Below the pieces are notes generated by a model. It saw only the letters and a program-made list of their open reading frames with translations, was not told the origin of the DNA and searched no databases. Positions 26,596 to 35,230 of a DNA stretch of 64,000 nucleotides are shown piece after piece. Position 1 is the stretch's first letter; each line of letters opens with the position of its first letter. The position numbers and the translations under genes were made by a program. Source of the stretch: Agrobacterium tumefaciens (GTDB taxonomy: Bacteria; Pseudomonadota; Alphaproteobacteria; Rhizobiales; Rhizobiaceae); assembly GCF_017726655.1 (NCBI RefSeq), contig NZ_CP072308.1, positions 1,860,001 through 1,924,000 of the forward strand, in the 5' to 3' direction.

Positions 26596-27522
26596 TCAAA
26601 CCTGCTCCGCCGCCAGTCCCGCCGCCGTATCACGGCGTCGTTTGAGGGCGTTTTCGCGGAAGAAGATGTAAAGGCCGGAAAGAACAATCAAGCCGGCACC
26701 GATAACGATGCTCGTCTGCGGCACGTCACCGAAAAACAGCCAGCCGAAAATGACAGCCCAAAGCAGCAGCGTATATTGCAGCGGCGCGACCGTCGCGGCG
26801 TCGGCAAGTTTGAGCGCCCGGTTGACGAGCACATGGGCCGCCATGGCCACAACGCCCAGCAGGCCAAGAAATGCCAGATCAAAGCCGGACTGTACCGGCA
26901 ACCATCCGGCCGGTGTTACCAGTACCGCGACGATACCCGCCAGACCCGCGCCAATGATCTGCCAGAATGCCAGTACCGTATCCGGTGTGTTGCGCAATTG
27001 CCGGCCGGACAGCATCATGAAGGCGAAAGCGGCACTGCCGAGAATGGAAAAGAGTGCCGCGGAGGTGAGGCTTGCCGAGCTAGGCTTCAGAGCGATGAGG
27101 ACACCGACGAAACCGATGGCAATAGCCGTCCAGCGACGCCAGCCAACCTTTTCGCCAAGCAGAAATGGCGACAGCGCGGCAACGTAGATCGGCGCGGCTA
27201 GCCAGTAGGTCATGACGTCAGCGAGCGGCAAGGCGGCGACGGCGAAGTAGAAACAGAAAAGCTCGGCGGTGGAGAAGAAAACACGCGCCGCCTGAAGGCC
27301 GGGCCGCTCGATTTTTACGAGTCCGGAAACGCCGCCCCTCCAGACGATCGGAACGAGAATGACAAGCGCGGCAGCGCTTCTGATCAGGATGACCTGACCC
27401 TGGCTGTAAGTCGACACGAGCCATTTCCCCATGGCGTCATTCAACGCAAAAAGCAGCATTCCAAGCAGCATTACGGCCACGCCGAGGCCAGTCGGCGATA
27501 GCTTCTTCATCATAGTCGACAT
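26596..27522 (-). CDS. EamA/DMT superfamily transporter
   Basis: 308 residues with ten membrane segments in two EamA repeats; LFALNDAMGKWLV and the PIYVAALSPFLLGEKVGWRRW turn are characteristic. The substrate is unknown. ATG 27522 (MSTMMKKLSP) replaces a longer start that adds 28 poorly hydrophobic residues. It lies upstream of the TerC leader on the same strand and may be co-transcribed with it unless a terminator intervenes, and is convergent with nothing. A LysR gene lies 100 bases upstream on the same strand. Confidence 0.82.
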   Translation of the reverse strand: MSTMMKKLSPTGLGVAVMLLGMLLFALNDAMGKWLVSTYSQGQVILIRSAAALVILVPIVWRGGVSGLVKIERPGLQAARVFFSTAELFCFYFAVAALPLADVMTYWLAAPIYVAALSPFLLGEKVGWRRWTAIAIGFVGVLIALKPSSASLTSAALFSILGSAAFAFMMLSGRQLRNTPDTVLAFWQIIGAGLAGIVAVLVTPAGWLPVQSGFDLAFLGLLGVVAMAAHVLVNRALKLADAATVAPLQYTLLLWAVIFGWLFFGDVPQTSIVIGAGLIVLSGLYIFFRENALKRRRDTAAGLAAEQV

Positions 27523-27625
27523 GTCAGATTCCGATTTCTCCCAATAGCTGCATTGGTCGTCCACCGGGCGGCCCGTTGTCAAGCCCGGAAACGCCCCTTT
27601 GCGCAAATAATATTACTAATAGGCC

Positions 27626-28507
27626 TCAAGCGAAAATCCGCCGTTCTTCCGCGACGAGTTCCTGAAGAAAATCAACGACCGTGCGGACGCGAACAAGCTG
27701 TCGGGCCGATTCATGATAGGCCGTCCAGTAGGATCGGTTGATGCTGATCTCAGGCAGGATTCGCCGAAGTTCCGGATACTGGCCAGCAATGTAATTGTGC
27801 AGTATGCCGATACCTGCGCCTGAACGTACCGCCTCGGTCTGGCCGGTGGCGCTCGAAATTTCGAAGGCCGCGTCCCAGTCGCGCATGATCTCGCCGGTAA
27901 AGTTCAGTGACGGCGAGAAGATCAGATCCTCGACATAACCGATCCGGCGGTGGCGCTTTAGCGCCTCGACATCATCAGGCGTCCCGTATTCAGCCAGATA
28001 ATCCGCCGAACCATATAGCCCAAGCGAGTAATCCGTGAGCTTCGAAAACATCAGCCTGCCCTGTTCCGGTCGCTCGATGGTGATGGCGATATCGGCCTCG
28101 CGCTGCGACAGGGAGAAAGAGCGTGGCACCGGCACGAGCTGGATTTTGAGCTCGGGATAACGGGCCGTCAGCCTGCCAAGCCTTGGCGCGAGGAAGGATA
28201 CGCCGAGACCGTCAGGCGCGCCGATGCGAACCGTTCCGGCCACGGCAGCATCAACCCGACCCAGATTGGCCTGGGCGCCCAGCATTTCGGTTTCCATGCG
28301 CTCAGCCGCCACAAGCAGCCGCTGCCCTTCCTCCGTCAGTTCGCAGCCATTGGTGCTTCGCAAAAACAGCTGCGTACCGATCGCCGCTTCAAGCGCGGAG
28401 ATACGTCGGCTGAGGGTCGCATGATTGATGCCAAGCTTTCTGGCGGCGGAAAGAAATTGGCCGCTCCGCGCCACGCTTAGAAACAAACGCACATCATCCC
28501 AGTTCAT
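27626..28507 (-). CDS. LysR family regulator
   Basis: 293 residues. The N-terminal helix-turn-helix NWDDVRLFLSVARSGQFLSAARKLGINHATLSRRI is typical, followed by a substrate-binding domain (GTVRIGAPDGLGVSFLAPRL). ATG 28507 gives the standard start. It is divergent from mmsA, and TTGCACAA/TTGTGCAA inverted elements lie in the gap, so mmsA and self-regulation are likely targets. Confidence 0.9.
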   Translation of the reverse strand: MNWDDVRLFLSVARSGQFLSAARKLGINHATLSRRISALEAAIGTQLFLRSTNGCELTEEGQRLLVAAERMETEMLGAQANLGRVDAAVAGTVRIGAPDGLGVSFLAPRLGRLTARYPELKIQLVPVPRSFSLSQREADIAITIERPEQGRLMFSKLTDYSLGLYGSADYLAEYGTPDDVEALKRHRRIGYVEDLIFSPSLNFTGEIMRDWDAAFEISSATGQTEAVRSGAGIGILHNYIAGQYPELRRILPEISINRSYWTAYHESARQLVRVRTVVDFLQELVAEERRIFA

Positions 28508-28529
28508 GAGGAGCCTATTATACCTATTT

Positions 28530-28570
28530 TTGCACAATGGATGCTTATTTGAGGCGATTGATTTGTGCAA
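28530..28570. promoter_or_regulatory. Spaced inverted repeat between lysR and mmsA
   Basis: TTGCACAA (28530-28537) and TTGTGCAA (28563-28570) are perfect inverted copies, 33 bp from start to start (about three helical turns). They lie in the 106-bp divergent gap, a suitable place for a LysR tetramer. Confidence 0.6.
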
Positions 28571-28613
28571 TTCGAAAGGTAATGCTGCGCCATCTTGTTC
28601 TGGAGGAACACCC

Positions 28614-30110
28614 ATGAAGGAAATCGGTCATTTCATAAACGGCAAGCATGTGGCGGGCACCAGCGGCCGCACATCCAATGTCTATAACCCCGCCACCGGC
28701 GAAGTGCAGGCGACCGTTGCGCTTGCGAGCGATGCAGAGCTTCGCGCTGCCGTTGAAAGCGCAAAGGCGGCACAGCCCAAATGGGCCGCCACCAATCCGC
28801 AACGCCGTGCGCGCGTGTTCTTCAAATTTGTCGAACTTCTGAACCGCGACATGAACGAGCTGGCCGTTCTGCTTTCCAGCGAACATGGCAAGACCGTTGA
28901 GGATTCCAAGGGCGACATCGTCCGTGGCCTCGAAGTTTGCGAATTCGTCTGCGGCATTCCGCATCTGCAGAAGGGCGAATTCACCGAAGGCGCCGGCCCT
29001 GCGATTGACATGTATTCGATCCGCCAGCCGGTCGGCATCGGCGCGGGCATCACCCCGTTCAACTTCCCCGGCATGATCCCGATGTGGATGTTTGCGCCGG
29101 CGATCGCCTGCGGCAACGCCTTTATCCTCAAGCCTTCCGAGCGCGATCCGTCGCTGCCGATCCGCCTTGCCGAACTGATGATCGAAGCCGGTCTTCCGGC
29201 TGGCATCCTCAATGTCGTCAACGGCGACAAGGGCGCTGTCGATGCCATCCTAACCGATCCCGATATCGGCGCGGTCTCCTTCGTCGGTTCGACGCCGATC
29301 GCACGCTATGTCTATGGCACGGCCGCCATGAACGGCAAGCGCGCGCAGTGCTTCGGCGGCGCGAAGAACCACATGATCATCATGCCGGATGCCGATCTCG
29401 ATCAGGCTGTAAACGCGCTGATGGGCGCCGGTTACGGTTCGGCCGGCGAGCGCTGCATGGCTGTTTCCGTTGCGGTTCCGGTCGGCGAAGAGACGGCAAA
29501 TCGCCTCGTTGAAAAACTCATTCCGCAGATCGAGGCATTGAAGATCGGTCCCTATACCGACGACAAGGCCGATATGGGGCCGCTCATCACCAAGGAAGCG
29601 CAGACCCGCGTCAAGGGCCTGATCGACAGCGGTGTCGAGCAGGGCGCAAAGCTTCTGGTCGACGGCCGCGACTTCAAGCTGCAGGGCTATGAAGACGGCT
29701 ATTTCGTCGGTGGCTGCCTGTTCGACCACGTCACGCCCGACATGGACATCTACAAGACCGAAATCTTCGGACCGGTTCTGTCGGTCGTTCGCACCAAAAA
29801 CTATGAAGAGGCGCTGGAACTGCCGATGAAGCATGAATATGGCAACGGCGTCGCCATTTTTACCCGTGACGGCGATGCGGCCCGCGATTTCGCAAGCCGC
29901 GTGAATATCGGCATGATCGGCATCAACGTTCCGATCCCGGTTCCGCTTGCCTACCACTCCTTCGGCGGCTGGAAGGCTTCGAGCTTCGGTGATCTCAACC
30001 AGCATGGCACGGATTCGATCAAATTCTGGACGAAGACCAAAACGATCACCTCACGCTGGCCATCCGGCATCAAGTCGGGTGCGGAATTCGTCATGCCGAC
30101 GATGAAGTAA
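28614..30110 (+). CDS. mmsA: CoA-acylating methylmalonate-semialdehyde dehydrogenase
   Basis: 498 residues of the aldehyde dehydrogenase fold. FINGKHVAGTSGRTSNVYNP opens it, ITPFNFPGMIPMWMFAPAIA is the cofactor-binding region typical of MmsA, and the catalytic cysteine is in GSAGERCMAVSVAV. MmsA converts methylmalonate or malonate semialdehyde to propionyl- or acetyl-CoA in valine, inositol and beta-alanine breakdown. GGAGG lies nine bases before the ATG. It is divergent from a LysR regulator and ends in a terminator. Confidence 0.93.
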   Translation: MKEIGHFINGKHVAGTSGRTSNVYNPATGEVQATVALASDAELRAAVESAKAAQPKWAATNPQRRARVFFKFVELLNRDMNELAVLLSSEHGKTVEDSKGDIVRGLEVCEFVCGIPHLQKGEFTEGAGPAIDMYSIRQPVGIGAGITPFNFPGMIPMWMFAPAIACGNAFILKPSERDPSLPIRLAELMIEAGLPAGILNVVNGDKGAVDAILTDPDIGAVSFVGSTPIARYVYGTAAMNGKRAQCFGGAKNHMIIMPDADLDQAVNALMGAGYGSAGERCMAVSVAVPVGEETANRLVEKLIPQIEALKIGPYTDDKADMGPLITKEAQTRVKGLIDSGVEQGAKLLVDGRDFKLQGYEDGYFVGGCLFDHVTPDMDIYKTEIFGPVLSVVRTKNYEEALELPMKHEYGNGVAIFTRDGDAARDFASRVNIGMIGINVPIPVPLAYHSFGGWKASSFGDLNQHGTDSIKFWTKTKTITSRWPSGIKSGAEFVMPTMK

Positions 30111-30136
30111 GCCACCAGACGGTAGACAAAATAAAA

Positions 30137-30166
30137 GCCCCGATGTTGTTGCAGCGGGGCTTTTTT
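30137..30166 (+). terminator. Rho-independent terminator of mmsA
   Basis: GCCCCG (30137-30142) pairs with CGGGGC (30155-30160); an A run precedes and six T follow. Confidence 0.88.
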
Positions 30167-30205
30167 CTGGCGTTCGGATGAGCGATTGAGAAGAACGCGT
30201 GGCGG

Positions 30206-31255
30206 TCAGTTCGTCGGGCCGTCGTTGAAACCCACTTCATCCACCAGCTCCGACGCCTCCTTGCGGTGGGCGGCTATGTCCGTCAGCGGCAGCTTGTCCG
30301 GGTTGATTGGGCCGAAGCCTTTCACCACGTCTGAAGGCTCTGCGCCGGGCAGCACTGGGTATTCGAAGACCTGCTTGGCGTAAATTTCCTGCGCTTGCCT
30401 GGAGGCCAGAAATTCCATCAGCTTCAGCGCATTGTCCTTATTGGGCGCATATTTCGTCAGCGACATGCCCGAGATATTCACATGCGTTCCGCGATCGCCC
30501 GCATTGGGGAAGATCACGCGCACGGAGCGAGCCCATTCCTGCTCTTCCGGCTCGCGATCATTGGTCAGCATCAGGCCGACATAATAGGTATTGCCGAGCG
30601 CAATATCACATTCGCCGGAAAAGATCGATTTCGCCTGGCTGCGGTCGGTTCCATCAGGCTTGCGGGCGAGATTGTTCTTCAGGCCGGTCAGCCATGTGCG
30701 GGTGTAATCGACGCCGTGATGGGCGATCATGGAGGCGATCAGAGCAATATTATAGGAATGCTGGCCGTCGCGAATGCAGATCTTGCCTTTCCACTTCGGA
30801 TCGGCAAGCTCCTCATAGGTGATCTCCTTCTGGGTCACCCGTTCCCTCGAAGCGTAGACAACCCGGCCACGCGTCGTCAGACCAAACCATTCGCCGTCGG
30901 GGTCGCGCAGATTCGCTGGAATGTCCTTTTCGATCACGGGATCATTGAGGACAGGCTGGGTGACCTTGCCTTCTTTCGCCTCAACAAGGCGAGCGATATC
31001 GACCGTCAGAAGCACATCCGCGGGAGAGTTGACACCCTCTGCCTGAATACGCTCCACCAGACCTTTGTCGAGAAACAGGACGTTTGTCTCGATCCCCGTT
31101 TCCGTCGTAAAGGCATCGAGAAGCGGCTGGATCAATTCAGGTTGGCGATAGGAATAGACGTTAACTTCACCCTCTGCCCAGGCGGCAGGCGCGCAGGAAA
31201 ACAGTGTCATCCCTGAGAAAACGGCAGCGGAAAAGTAGGATTTCAGGCTTGCCAT
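30206..31255 (-). CDS. Periplasmic ferric-iron binding protein (FbpA-like)
   Basis: 349 residues with a signal peptide ending near PAAWA. The mature protein reads EGEVNVYSYRQPELIQPLLDAF, and GNTYYVGLM holds the paired tyrosines that bind ferric iron in FbpA/FutA proteins. It should deliver iron to an ABC permease, but no permease gene is adjacent. ATG 31255 has GGAGG eight bases upstream and beats the earlier ATG at 31300. A TGA-N9-TCA site upstream and the adjacent rirA indicate iron control. Confidence 0.9.
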   Translation of the reverse strand: MASLKSYFSAAVFSGMTLFSCAPAAWAEGEVNVYSYRQPELIQPLLDAFTTETGIETNVLFLDKGLVERIQAEGVNSPADVLLTVDIARLVEAKEGKVTQPVLNDPVIEKDIPANLRDPDGEWFGLTTRGRVVYASRERVTQKEITYEELADPKWKGKICIRDGQHSYNIALIASMIAHHGVDYTRTWLTGLKNNLARKPDGTDRSQAKSIFSGECDIALGNTYYVGLMLTNDREPEEQEWARSVRVIFPNAGDRGTHVNISGMSLTKYAPNKDNALKLMEFLASRQAQEIYAKQVFEYPVLPGAEPSDVVKGFGPINPDKLPLTDIAAHRKEASELVDEVGFNDGPTN

Positions 31256-31284
31256 TGTGAATGCCTCCATTACATTCCGATTCT

Positions 31285-31299
31285 TGACTTGTTTGTTCA
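31285..31299 (-). promoter_or_regulatory. Candidate RirA site (IRO box)
   Basis: TGACTTGTTTGTTCA on the plus strand fits TGA-N9-TCA, the iron-responsive operator bound by RirA in rhizobia. It is 30 bases before the iron-binding protein start, in the right place to repress it when iron is plentiful. The motif is short, so chance is possible, but the gene context is strong. Confidence 0.6.
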
Positions 31300-31364
31300 T
31301 GAATCATGCGGGCGGTCAACAAGGCTGTTTGAGAAATCTCGAATGGAAGCCAGTTTTTTCGGTT

Positions 31365-31381
31365 TCTGGAATTGTTCTAAA
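31365..31381 (+). promoter_or_regulatory. Candidate Irr site (ICE-like) upstream of rirA
   Basis: TCTGGAA-TTG-TTCTAAA resembles the inverted TTTAGAA-N3-TTCTAAA pattern described for Irr boxes; the right half is exact and the left half matches 5 of 7. Irr control of rirA is known in Agrobacterium, and the site is about 50 bases before the rirA ATG. Confidence 0.5.
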
Positions 31382-31428
31382 CTGAAAAAGAGACTATATA
31401 ACTCCACATTGAGAGTTAGGAGACCAGC

Positions 31429-31899
31429 ATGCGTTTGACCAAACAGACCAACTATGCCGTTCGCATGTTGATGTATTGCGCCGCAAATGAAGGCAAGCTC
31501 AGCCGAATTCCAGAGATCGCAAGAGCCTACGGCGTGTCGGAGCTGTTCCTGTTCAAAATCCTGCAGCCGCTGAACAAGGCTGGCCTGGTTGAAACCGTGC
31601 GTGGCCGCAATGGCGGTGTCCGCCTTGGCAAACCGGCCGAGAAGATCAGCCTGTTCGACGTCGTGAAGGTCACCGAAGACAGCTTCGCCATGGCCGAGTG
31701 TTTCGAGGACGGTGCCGTTGAATGTCCGCTCGTGGATAGCTGCGGCCTGAACTCGGCATTGCGCAAGGCGCTGAATGCATTCTTTGACGTTCTGACGGAA
31801 TATTCGATCGACGATCTCGTCAAGGCCCGCCCGCAGATCAACTTCCTGCTTGGTCTCGATACGGAAATGCCAAAGGTTGCCGCGCTTCCGGCTGCCTGA
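31429..31899 (+). CDS. rirA: Rhizobial iron regulator RirA
   Basis: 156 residues of the Rrf2 family. MRLTKQTNYAVRMLMYCAAN and the recognition helix SELFLFKILQPLNKAGLV are RirA signatures. Cys91, Cys99 and Cys105 (in AECFEDGAVECPLVDSCG) are the known ligands of its iron-sulfur cluster. RirA represses iron uptake genes when iron is replete. It is divergent from an iron-binding protein gene carrying an IRO-like site. GGAG precedes the ATG, and an efficient terminator follows. Confidence 0.97.
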   Translation: MRLTKQTNYAVRMLMYCAANEGKLSRIPEIARAYGVSELFLFKILQPLNKAGLVETVRGRNGGVRLGKPAEKISLFDVVKVTEDSFAMAECFEDGAVECPLVDSCGLNSALRKALNAFFDVLTEYSIDDLVKARPQINFLLGLDTEMPKVAALPAA

Positions 31900-31928
31900 T
31901 CATAAAGACACCATTCGAATACAAAAAT

Positions 31929-31955
31929 GCCCGCGCCGGAAACGCGGGCTTTTTT
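31929..31955 (+). terminator. Rho-independent terminator of rirA
   Basis: GCCCGCG (31929-31935) pairs with CGCGGGC (31943-31949), followed by six T. Confidence 0.9.
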
Positions 31956-31977
31956 GTCAGATCGGTTTCCTCCGTGA

Positions 31978-32592
31978 TCAGCGCAACGCGCCGACCAGAA
32001 CGTCGCGACCGTCTTCGATGGAGACCCAGCGGCCGGTATTGAAGGATGCCTGTCGCTTCAGATAAGTGTAGTTGGTATCGGTCCAGAGCTTCACGTCGTT
32101 GGTAAGATTATCGAGAATGTAATCGCCATCCGTCGTGCGAAGCGTCAGTACGGCGTGCCCCTCACCGTCAGGCTTGCGCACCACCGTTATCAGCAGATCG
32201 GCGACGGAAAAGCCGCGTTCGACCAGCTTCTTGCGCTTCAGCAGTACGAAATCTTCGCAGTCGCCGGCCGTCGTCGGATATTCCCAGACTTCGTCCTTGC
32301 CGTAGATTTCCATGTCGGTCATCGCCACGATGGTGGTATTGACCGTCGTATTGACCTCGCGAATGACATTCCAGCCATAGTCGGTGACGCGCGGTGGCGG
32401 CGTCACCTTGCTGCGAATATTGCACTCGTCGGCATATTTCTGACAGAACTCGTAATGGCCGATCGGCTGGGACGTAATCCCGCCCGTCACCATGGAGGGG
32501 CTTCCCTTGGTTTCCGCGGTGGCGGAGGCAGCAGTCATTAGCCCGGCGGCAACTGCAAACAGCAGCGCACGCGCCAGCGGTGCGTTCATCAT
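31978..32592 (-). CDS. Transglutaminase-like cysteine peptidase (BTLCP)
   Basis: 204 residues with a signal peptide (ATAETKGSP cleavage region). The BTLCP triad is visible: Cys in TTAGDCEDFVLLKRKKL, His in GEGHAVLTLRTTDG and Asp in YILDNLTN. Members such as LapG cleave surface adhesins under c-di-GMP control; many rhizobial paralogues have no known target. No lapD-like partner is adjacent. A TTAA-N7-TTAA box 20 bases upstream of the ATG suggests CtrA control. Confidence 0.9.
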   Translation of the reverse strand: MMNAPLARALLFAVAAGLMTAASATAETKGSPSMVTGGITSQPIGHYEFCQKYADECNIRSKVTPPPRVTDYGWNVIREVNTTVNTTIVAMTDMEIYGKDEVWEYPTTAGDCEDFVLLKRKKLVERGFSVADLLITVVRKPDGEGHAVLTLRTTDGDYILDNLTNDVKLWTDTNYTYLKRQASFNTGRWVSIEDGRDVLVGALR

Positions 32593-32612
32593 GAAACCCG
32601 TCCCTTAAATTC

Positions 32613-32627
32613 TTAATGAAAAGTTAA
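32613..32627 (-). promoter_or_regulatory. CtrA-like box at the BTLCP gene
   Basis: TTAA-TGAAAAG-TTAA matches the full TTAA-N7-TTAA CtrA consensus and lies 20 bases before the peptidase ATG. Binding itself is not shown. Confidence 0.55.
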
Positions 32628-32711
32628 GAGGGATCGGGGGTGCGAGTCAATCATTAGCAAACGGCCGCGCTCAAGACTCGCTGAATATGGTTAAGACCGT
32701 TGCGGAAATGC

Positions 32712-33500
32712 CTATATTGCAAGGGATTTCACCGCCGCGAGCATTCGCTCTATATCCTGTGGACGCGACAGCCGGTGGTCGCCGTCGCGGATGAGCGTCA
32801 GGACGACGTCGTCGGATGGAAGGTGTTCCAGCAATTTTAGCGCGTGCTGATACGGCACATCGGGATCCCGCATGCCCTGCAGAATGTGAACCGGGCACCC
32901 CGTGGTGATGATCCCCCGTAAGACGCGGTTCTGCTTTCCATCCTCCATCAGCGCGCGGGTGAAGATGTTCGGTTCGGGGCTATATTCCGAATGCTCCTCA
33001 AAATACCCCTTTTCCGAGAGAGAAAGCCGCTCGGCCTCCGAAAGGCTGGGCTCGATCAGTTCCTGTGTGAAATCGGGAGCCGGCGCGATCAGGACAAGAC
33101 CCGCCACGGTAGGCGCGCCACCCGCCTTGCGCAACTCTTCAACCATGCGCAAGGCAATCCATCCTCCCATGGATGAGCCGACGAGCACGACACGGGACGG
33201 GGCCTTCGCCCGAACGACAGCAAGTGCCTCGTCCAGCCACCGCGAGATCGTGCCCTTCCTGAAGTCGCCGCCGGAGGCGCCGTGACCGGAATAGTCCAGC
33301 CGCAGGCAGGCAAGCCCGTTCTCAGCCGCGAAGCGATCGAGCTCGACCGCCTTGGTTCCCGTCATGTCGGAGCGGTAGCCACCCAGCCAGACTATTGTCG
33401 GCGCGGTCCCGACTGACGTCGCCTGCCGATGGAGGAAAGCGATGTCGCGGCAGTCATTGTCGGGGCCTACGGACAGGAATTCAACGGCTTGATCGGTCAT
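32712..33500 (-). CDS. Alpha/beta hydrolase
   Basis: 262 residues of the alpha/beta hydrolase fold. PTIVWLGGYRSDMTGTKA is the oxyanion region, the nucleophile elbow is VLVGSSMGGWIALRM, and the late acid and histidine are in GMRDPDVPYQHAL and RDGDHRLSRPQD. It resembles the BEM46/ABHD17-like carboxylesterase group; the substrate is unknown. The ATG at 33500 faces the divergent infC region. Confidence 0.85.
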   Translation of the reverse strand: MTDQAVEFLSVGPDNDCRDIAFLHRQATSVGTAPTIVWLGGYRSDMTGTKAVELDRFAAENGLACLRLDYSGHGASGGDFRKGTISRWLDEALAVVRAKAPSRVVLVGSSMGGWIALRMVEELRKAGGAPTVAGLVLIAPAPDFTQELIEPSLSEAERLSLSEKGYFEEHSEYSPEPNIFTRALMEDGKQNRVLRGIITTGCPVHILQGMRDPDVPYQHALKLLEHLPSDDVVLTLIRDGDHRLSRPQDIERMLAAVKSLAI

Positions 33501-33673
33501 GTATATGCAATTCTCCTGATTTTTGGTGCCATAACGGCGGTATTTTGCAAAAACCGTGACAACAGGTGATCTTTTCGGCCAGATATGCTATTGACTTCGC
33601 CACAGCAATAACGACATTTCCGCCGCTTGTACTAAACAAGCTGTTTTTTGCTGACGTGATCCAGAAACAGATC

Positions 33674-33690
33674 AGGAGAATACGACCATT
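33674..33690 (+). promoter_or_regulatory. Ribosome site and AUU start codon of infC
   Basis: AGGAGA (33674-33679) lies eight bases before ATT 33688-33690, the first codon of the conserved RRPFKAD reading frame. The next ATG in frame is 38 codons in, after conserved IF-3 sequence. An AUU start is the known basis of infC autoregulation in E. coli. Confidence 0.85.
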
Positions 33691-34224
33691 CGCAGACCTT
33701 TCAAAGCCGATGCCCCCGTCAAGGAGGGGCCGCGCTCCAACCGGGAAATTCGGGTTCCCAGAGTTCAGCTTATCGATGAAGAGGGCCAGAACCTCGGTAG
33801 CATGCCGACGGATCAGGCTTTGAAAATGGCGGAAGAGGCCGGTCTCGATCTCGTCGAGATTTCGCCGAACGCAGAGCCGCCGGTATGCAAGATCCTCGAT
33901 CTCGGCAAGCTTAAATACTCGACCCAGAAAAAGGCCGCTGAGGCGCGCAAGAAACAGAAGATCGTCGAAGTCAAAGAAATCAAGATGCGCCCCAACATCG
34001 ACACGCATGACTATGACGTGAAGATGAAGGCGATGAACCGTTTCTTTGACGAAGGTGACAAGGTGAAGGTAACGCTGAAGTTCCGCGGCCGCGAAATGGC
34101 CCACCAGGAACTCGGCATGAAACTTCTCCTTCAGGTGAAGGAAGACACCCAGGCGATTGCCAAGGTGGAGGCCGAGCCGAAGCTGGAAGGCCGTCAGATG
34201 ATGATGGTTCTTGCCCCGAAATAA
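33688..34224 (+). CDS. infC: Translation initiation factor IF-3, AUU start
   Basis: 178 residues beginning at ATT 33688. The N domain includes [19 protein letters not shown], and the C domain has [19 protein letters not shown] and the closing [11 protein letters not shown], all standard for IF-3. IF-3 keeps subunits apart and checks the start codon, so an AUU start lets it repress its own synthesis. An ATG-only prediction would begin at 33802 and lose 38 conserved residues. It heads the infC-rpmI-rplT block. Confidence 0.95.
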   Translation: MRRPFKADAPVKEGPRSNREIRVPRVQLIDEEGQNLGSMPTDQALKMAEEAGLDLVEISPNAEPPVCKILDLGKLKYSTQKKAAEARKKQKIVEVKEIKMRPNIDTHDYDVKMKAMNRFFDEGDKVKVTLKFRGREMAHQELGMKLLLQVKEDTQAIAKVEAEPKLEGRQMMMVLAPK

Positions 34225-34285
34225 GTCTGACGTGCCCCGATCACAGGCGCATATCTGATCCGCGAGGGGAAATTTTCATTCCCCG

Positions 34286-34314
34286 TTGCGCTTTTGGCCG
34301 ACTGCGGTTATAAG
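34286..34314 (+). promoter_or_regulatory. Possible internal promoter before rpmI
   Basis: TTGCGC (34286-34291), 17 bases, then TATAAG (34309-34314). A GGGGAA/TTCCCC hairpin (34266-34271 with 34279-34284) lies just upstream. Together they could end infC transcripts and restart rpmI-rplT. The -35 is weak. Confidence 0.35.
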
Positions 34315-34413
34315 CGCGCGTCCGAACGGTCCGGCAGGGCATGCCGTGGCCGTTCCTGAATAGCTTGAAATAGGCCTCGTCTGCCTTTTTCGATACAAAA
34401 ACGGAGTAGCAAA

Positions 34414-34617
34414 ATGCCCAAGATGAAGACGAAGTCCGCTGCAAAGAAGCGGTTCAAGATCACCGCGACCGGCAAGGTCGTTGCAGCCGCCGCCGGCAAG
34501 CGCCACGGCATGATCAAGCGTACCAACAAGTTCATTCGCGACGCGCGTGGAACCATGGTTCTCGCCGAAGCTGACGGCAAGAAGGTCGTCAAGAACTACC
34601 TGCCGAACGGTCTCTGA
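34414..34617 (+). CDS. rpmI: 50S ribosomal protein L35
   Basis: 67 residues, very basic. The sequence [20 protein letters not shown] followed by [19 protein letters not shown] is diagnostic of bL35. It lies between infC and rplT, the conserved bacterial order, with GGAGTAG before the ATG. Confidence 0.97.
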   Translation: MPKMKTKSAAKKRFKITATGKVVAAAAGKRHGMIKRTNKFIRDARGTMVLAEADGKKVVKNYLPNGL

Positions 34618-34657
34618 GACTTTTCCGCACTTTTGGACACTTTAAGGAGATCATGAC

Positions 34658-35062
34658 ATGGCACGCGTAAAACGTGGCGTAACTTCCCGCGCCAAGCACA
34701 CCAAGACACTCAAGGCAGCCAAGGGCTTCTACGGCCGCCGCAAGAACACCATCCGCGCAGCAAAGGCTGCCGTGGATCGTTCCAAGCAGTACGCTTACCG
34801 CGACCGCAAGGTCAACAAGCGCAACTTCCGCGCTCTGTGGATCCAGCGTATCAACGCTGCTGTTCGCGAATTCGGCCTGACCTACGGCCGCTTCATCGAC
34901 GGCCTGAACAAGGCTGGCATCGAAGTCGACCGCAAGGTTCTGTCCGACATGGCCATCCATGAGCCGGCAGCATTCGGCGCGCTCGTTGAAGCAGCGAAGA
35001 AGGCGCTTGAGTACCTCAAGGATGCTGGTACCACCAACGAGTTTGAAACCGCCGTTAAGTAA
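34658..35062 (+). CDS. rplT: 50S ribosomal protein L20
   Basis: 134 residues: [20 protein letters not shown], then the [17 protein letters not shown] helix and [20 protein letters not shown], all standard for bL20. The C-terminus is about 15 residues longer than E. coli L20, as in rhizobia. L20 can act as an autorepressor in other bacteria. AAGGAG precedes the ATG, and a terminator follows. Confidence 0.97.
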   Translation: MARVKRGVTSRAKHTKTLKAAKGFYGRRKNTIRAAKAAVDRSKQYAYRDRKVNKRNFRALWIQRINAAVREFGLTYGRFIDGLNKAGIEVDRKVLSDMAIHEPAAFGALVEAAKKALEYLKDAGTTNEFETAVK

Positions 35063-35091
35063 TTACGGCGCGGACAATCTGTTGTCATTCG

Positions 35092-35122
35092 AACCCGCGT
35101 TGGGAAACCGGCGCGGGTTTTT
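35092..35122 (+). terminator. Rho-independent terminator after rplT
   Basis: AACCCGCG (35092-35099) pairs with CGCGGGTT (35112-35119), and a T run follows to 35122. Confidence 0.85.
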
Positions 35123-35230
35123 CGTTTTTCAACTCTCGCGGTCCCCTATCCATTCAATCCGTAGTTTTTAATTTAGGAAATTAGAAAAAATGGAGTATCC
35201 AGCCCGTCTGCCCCGAAAATCGTCTGGTGG

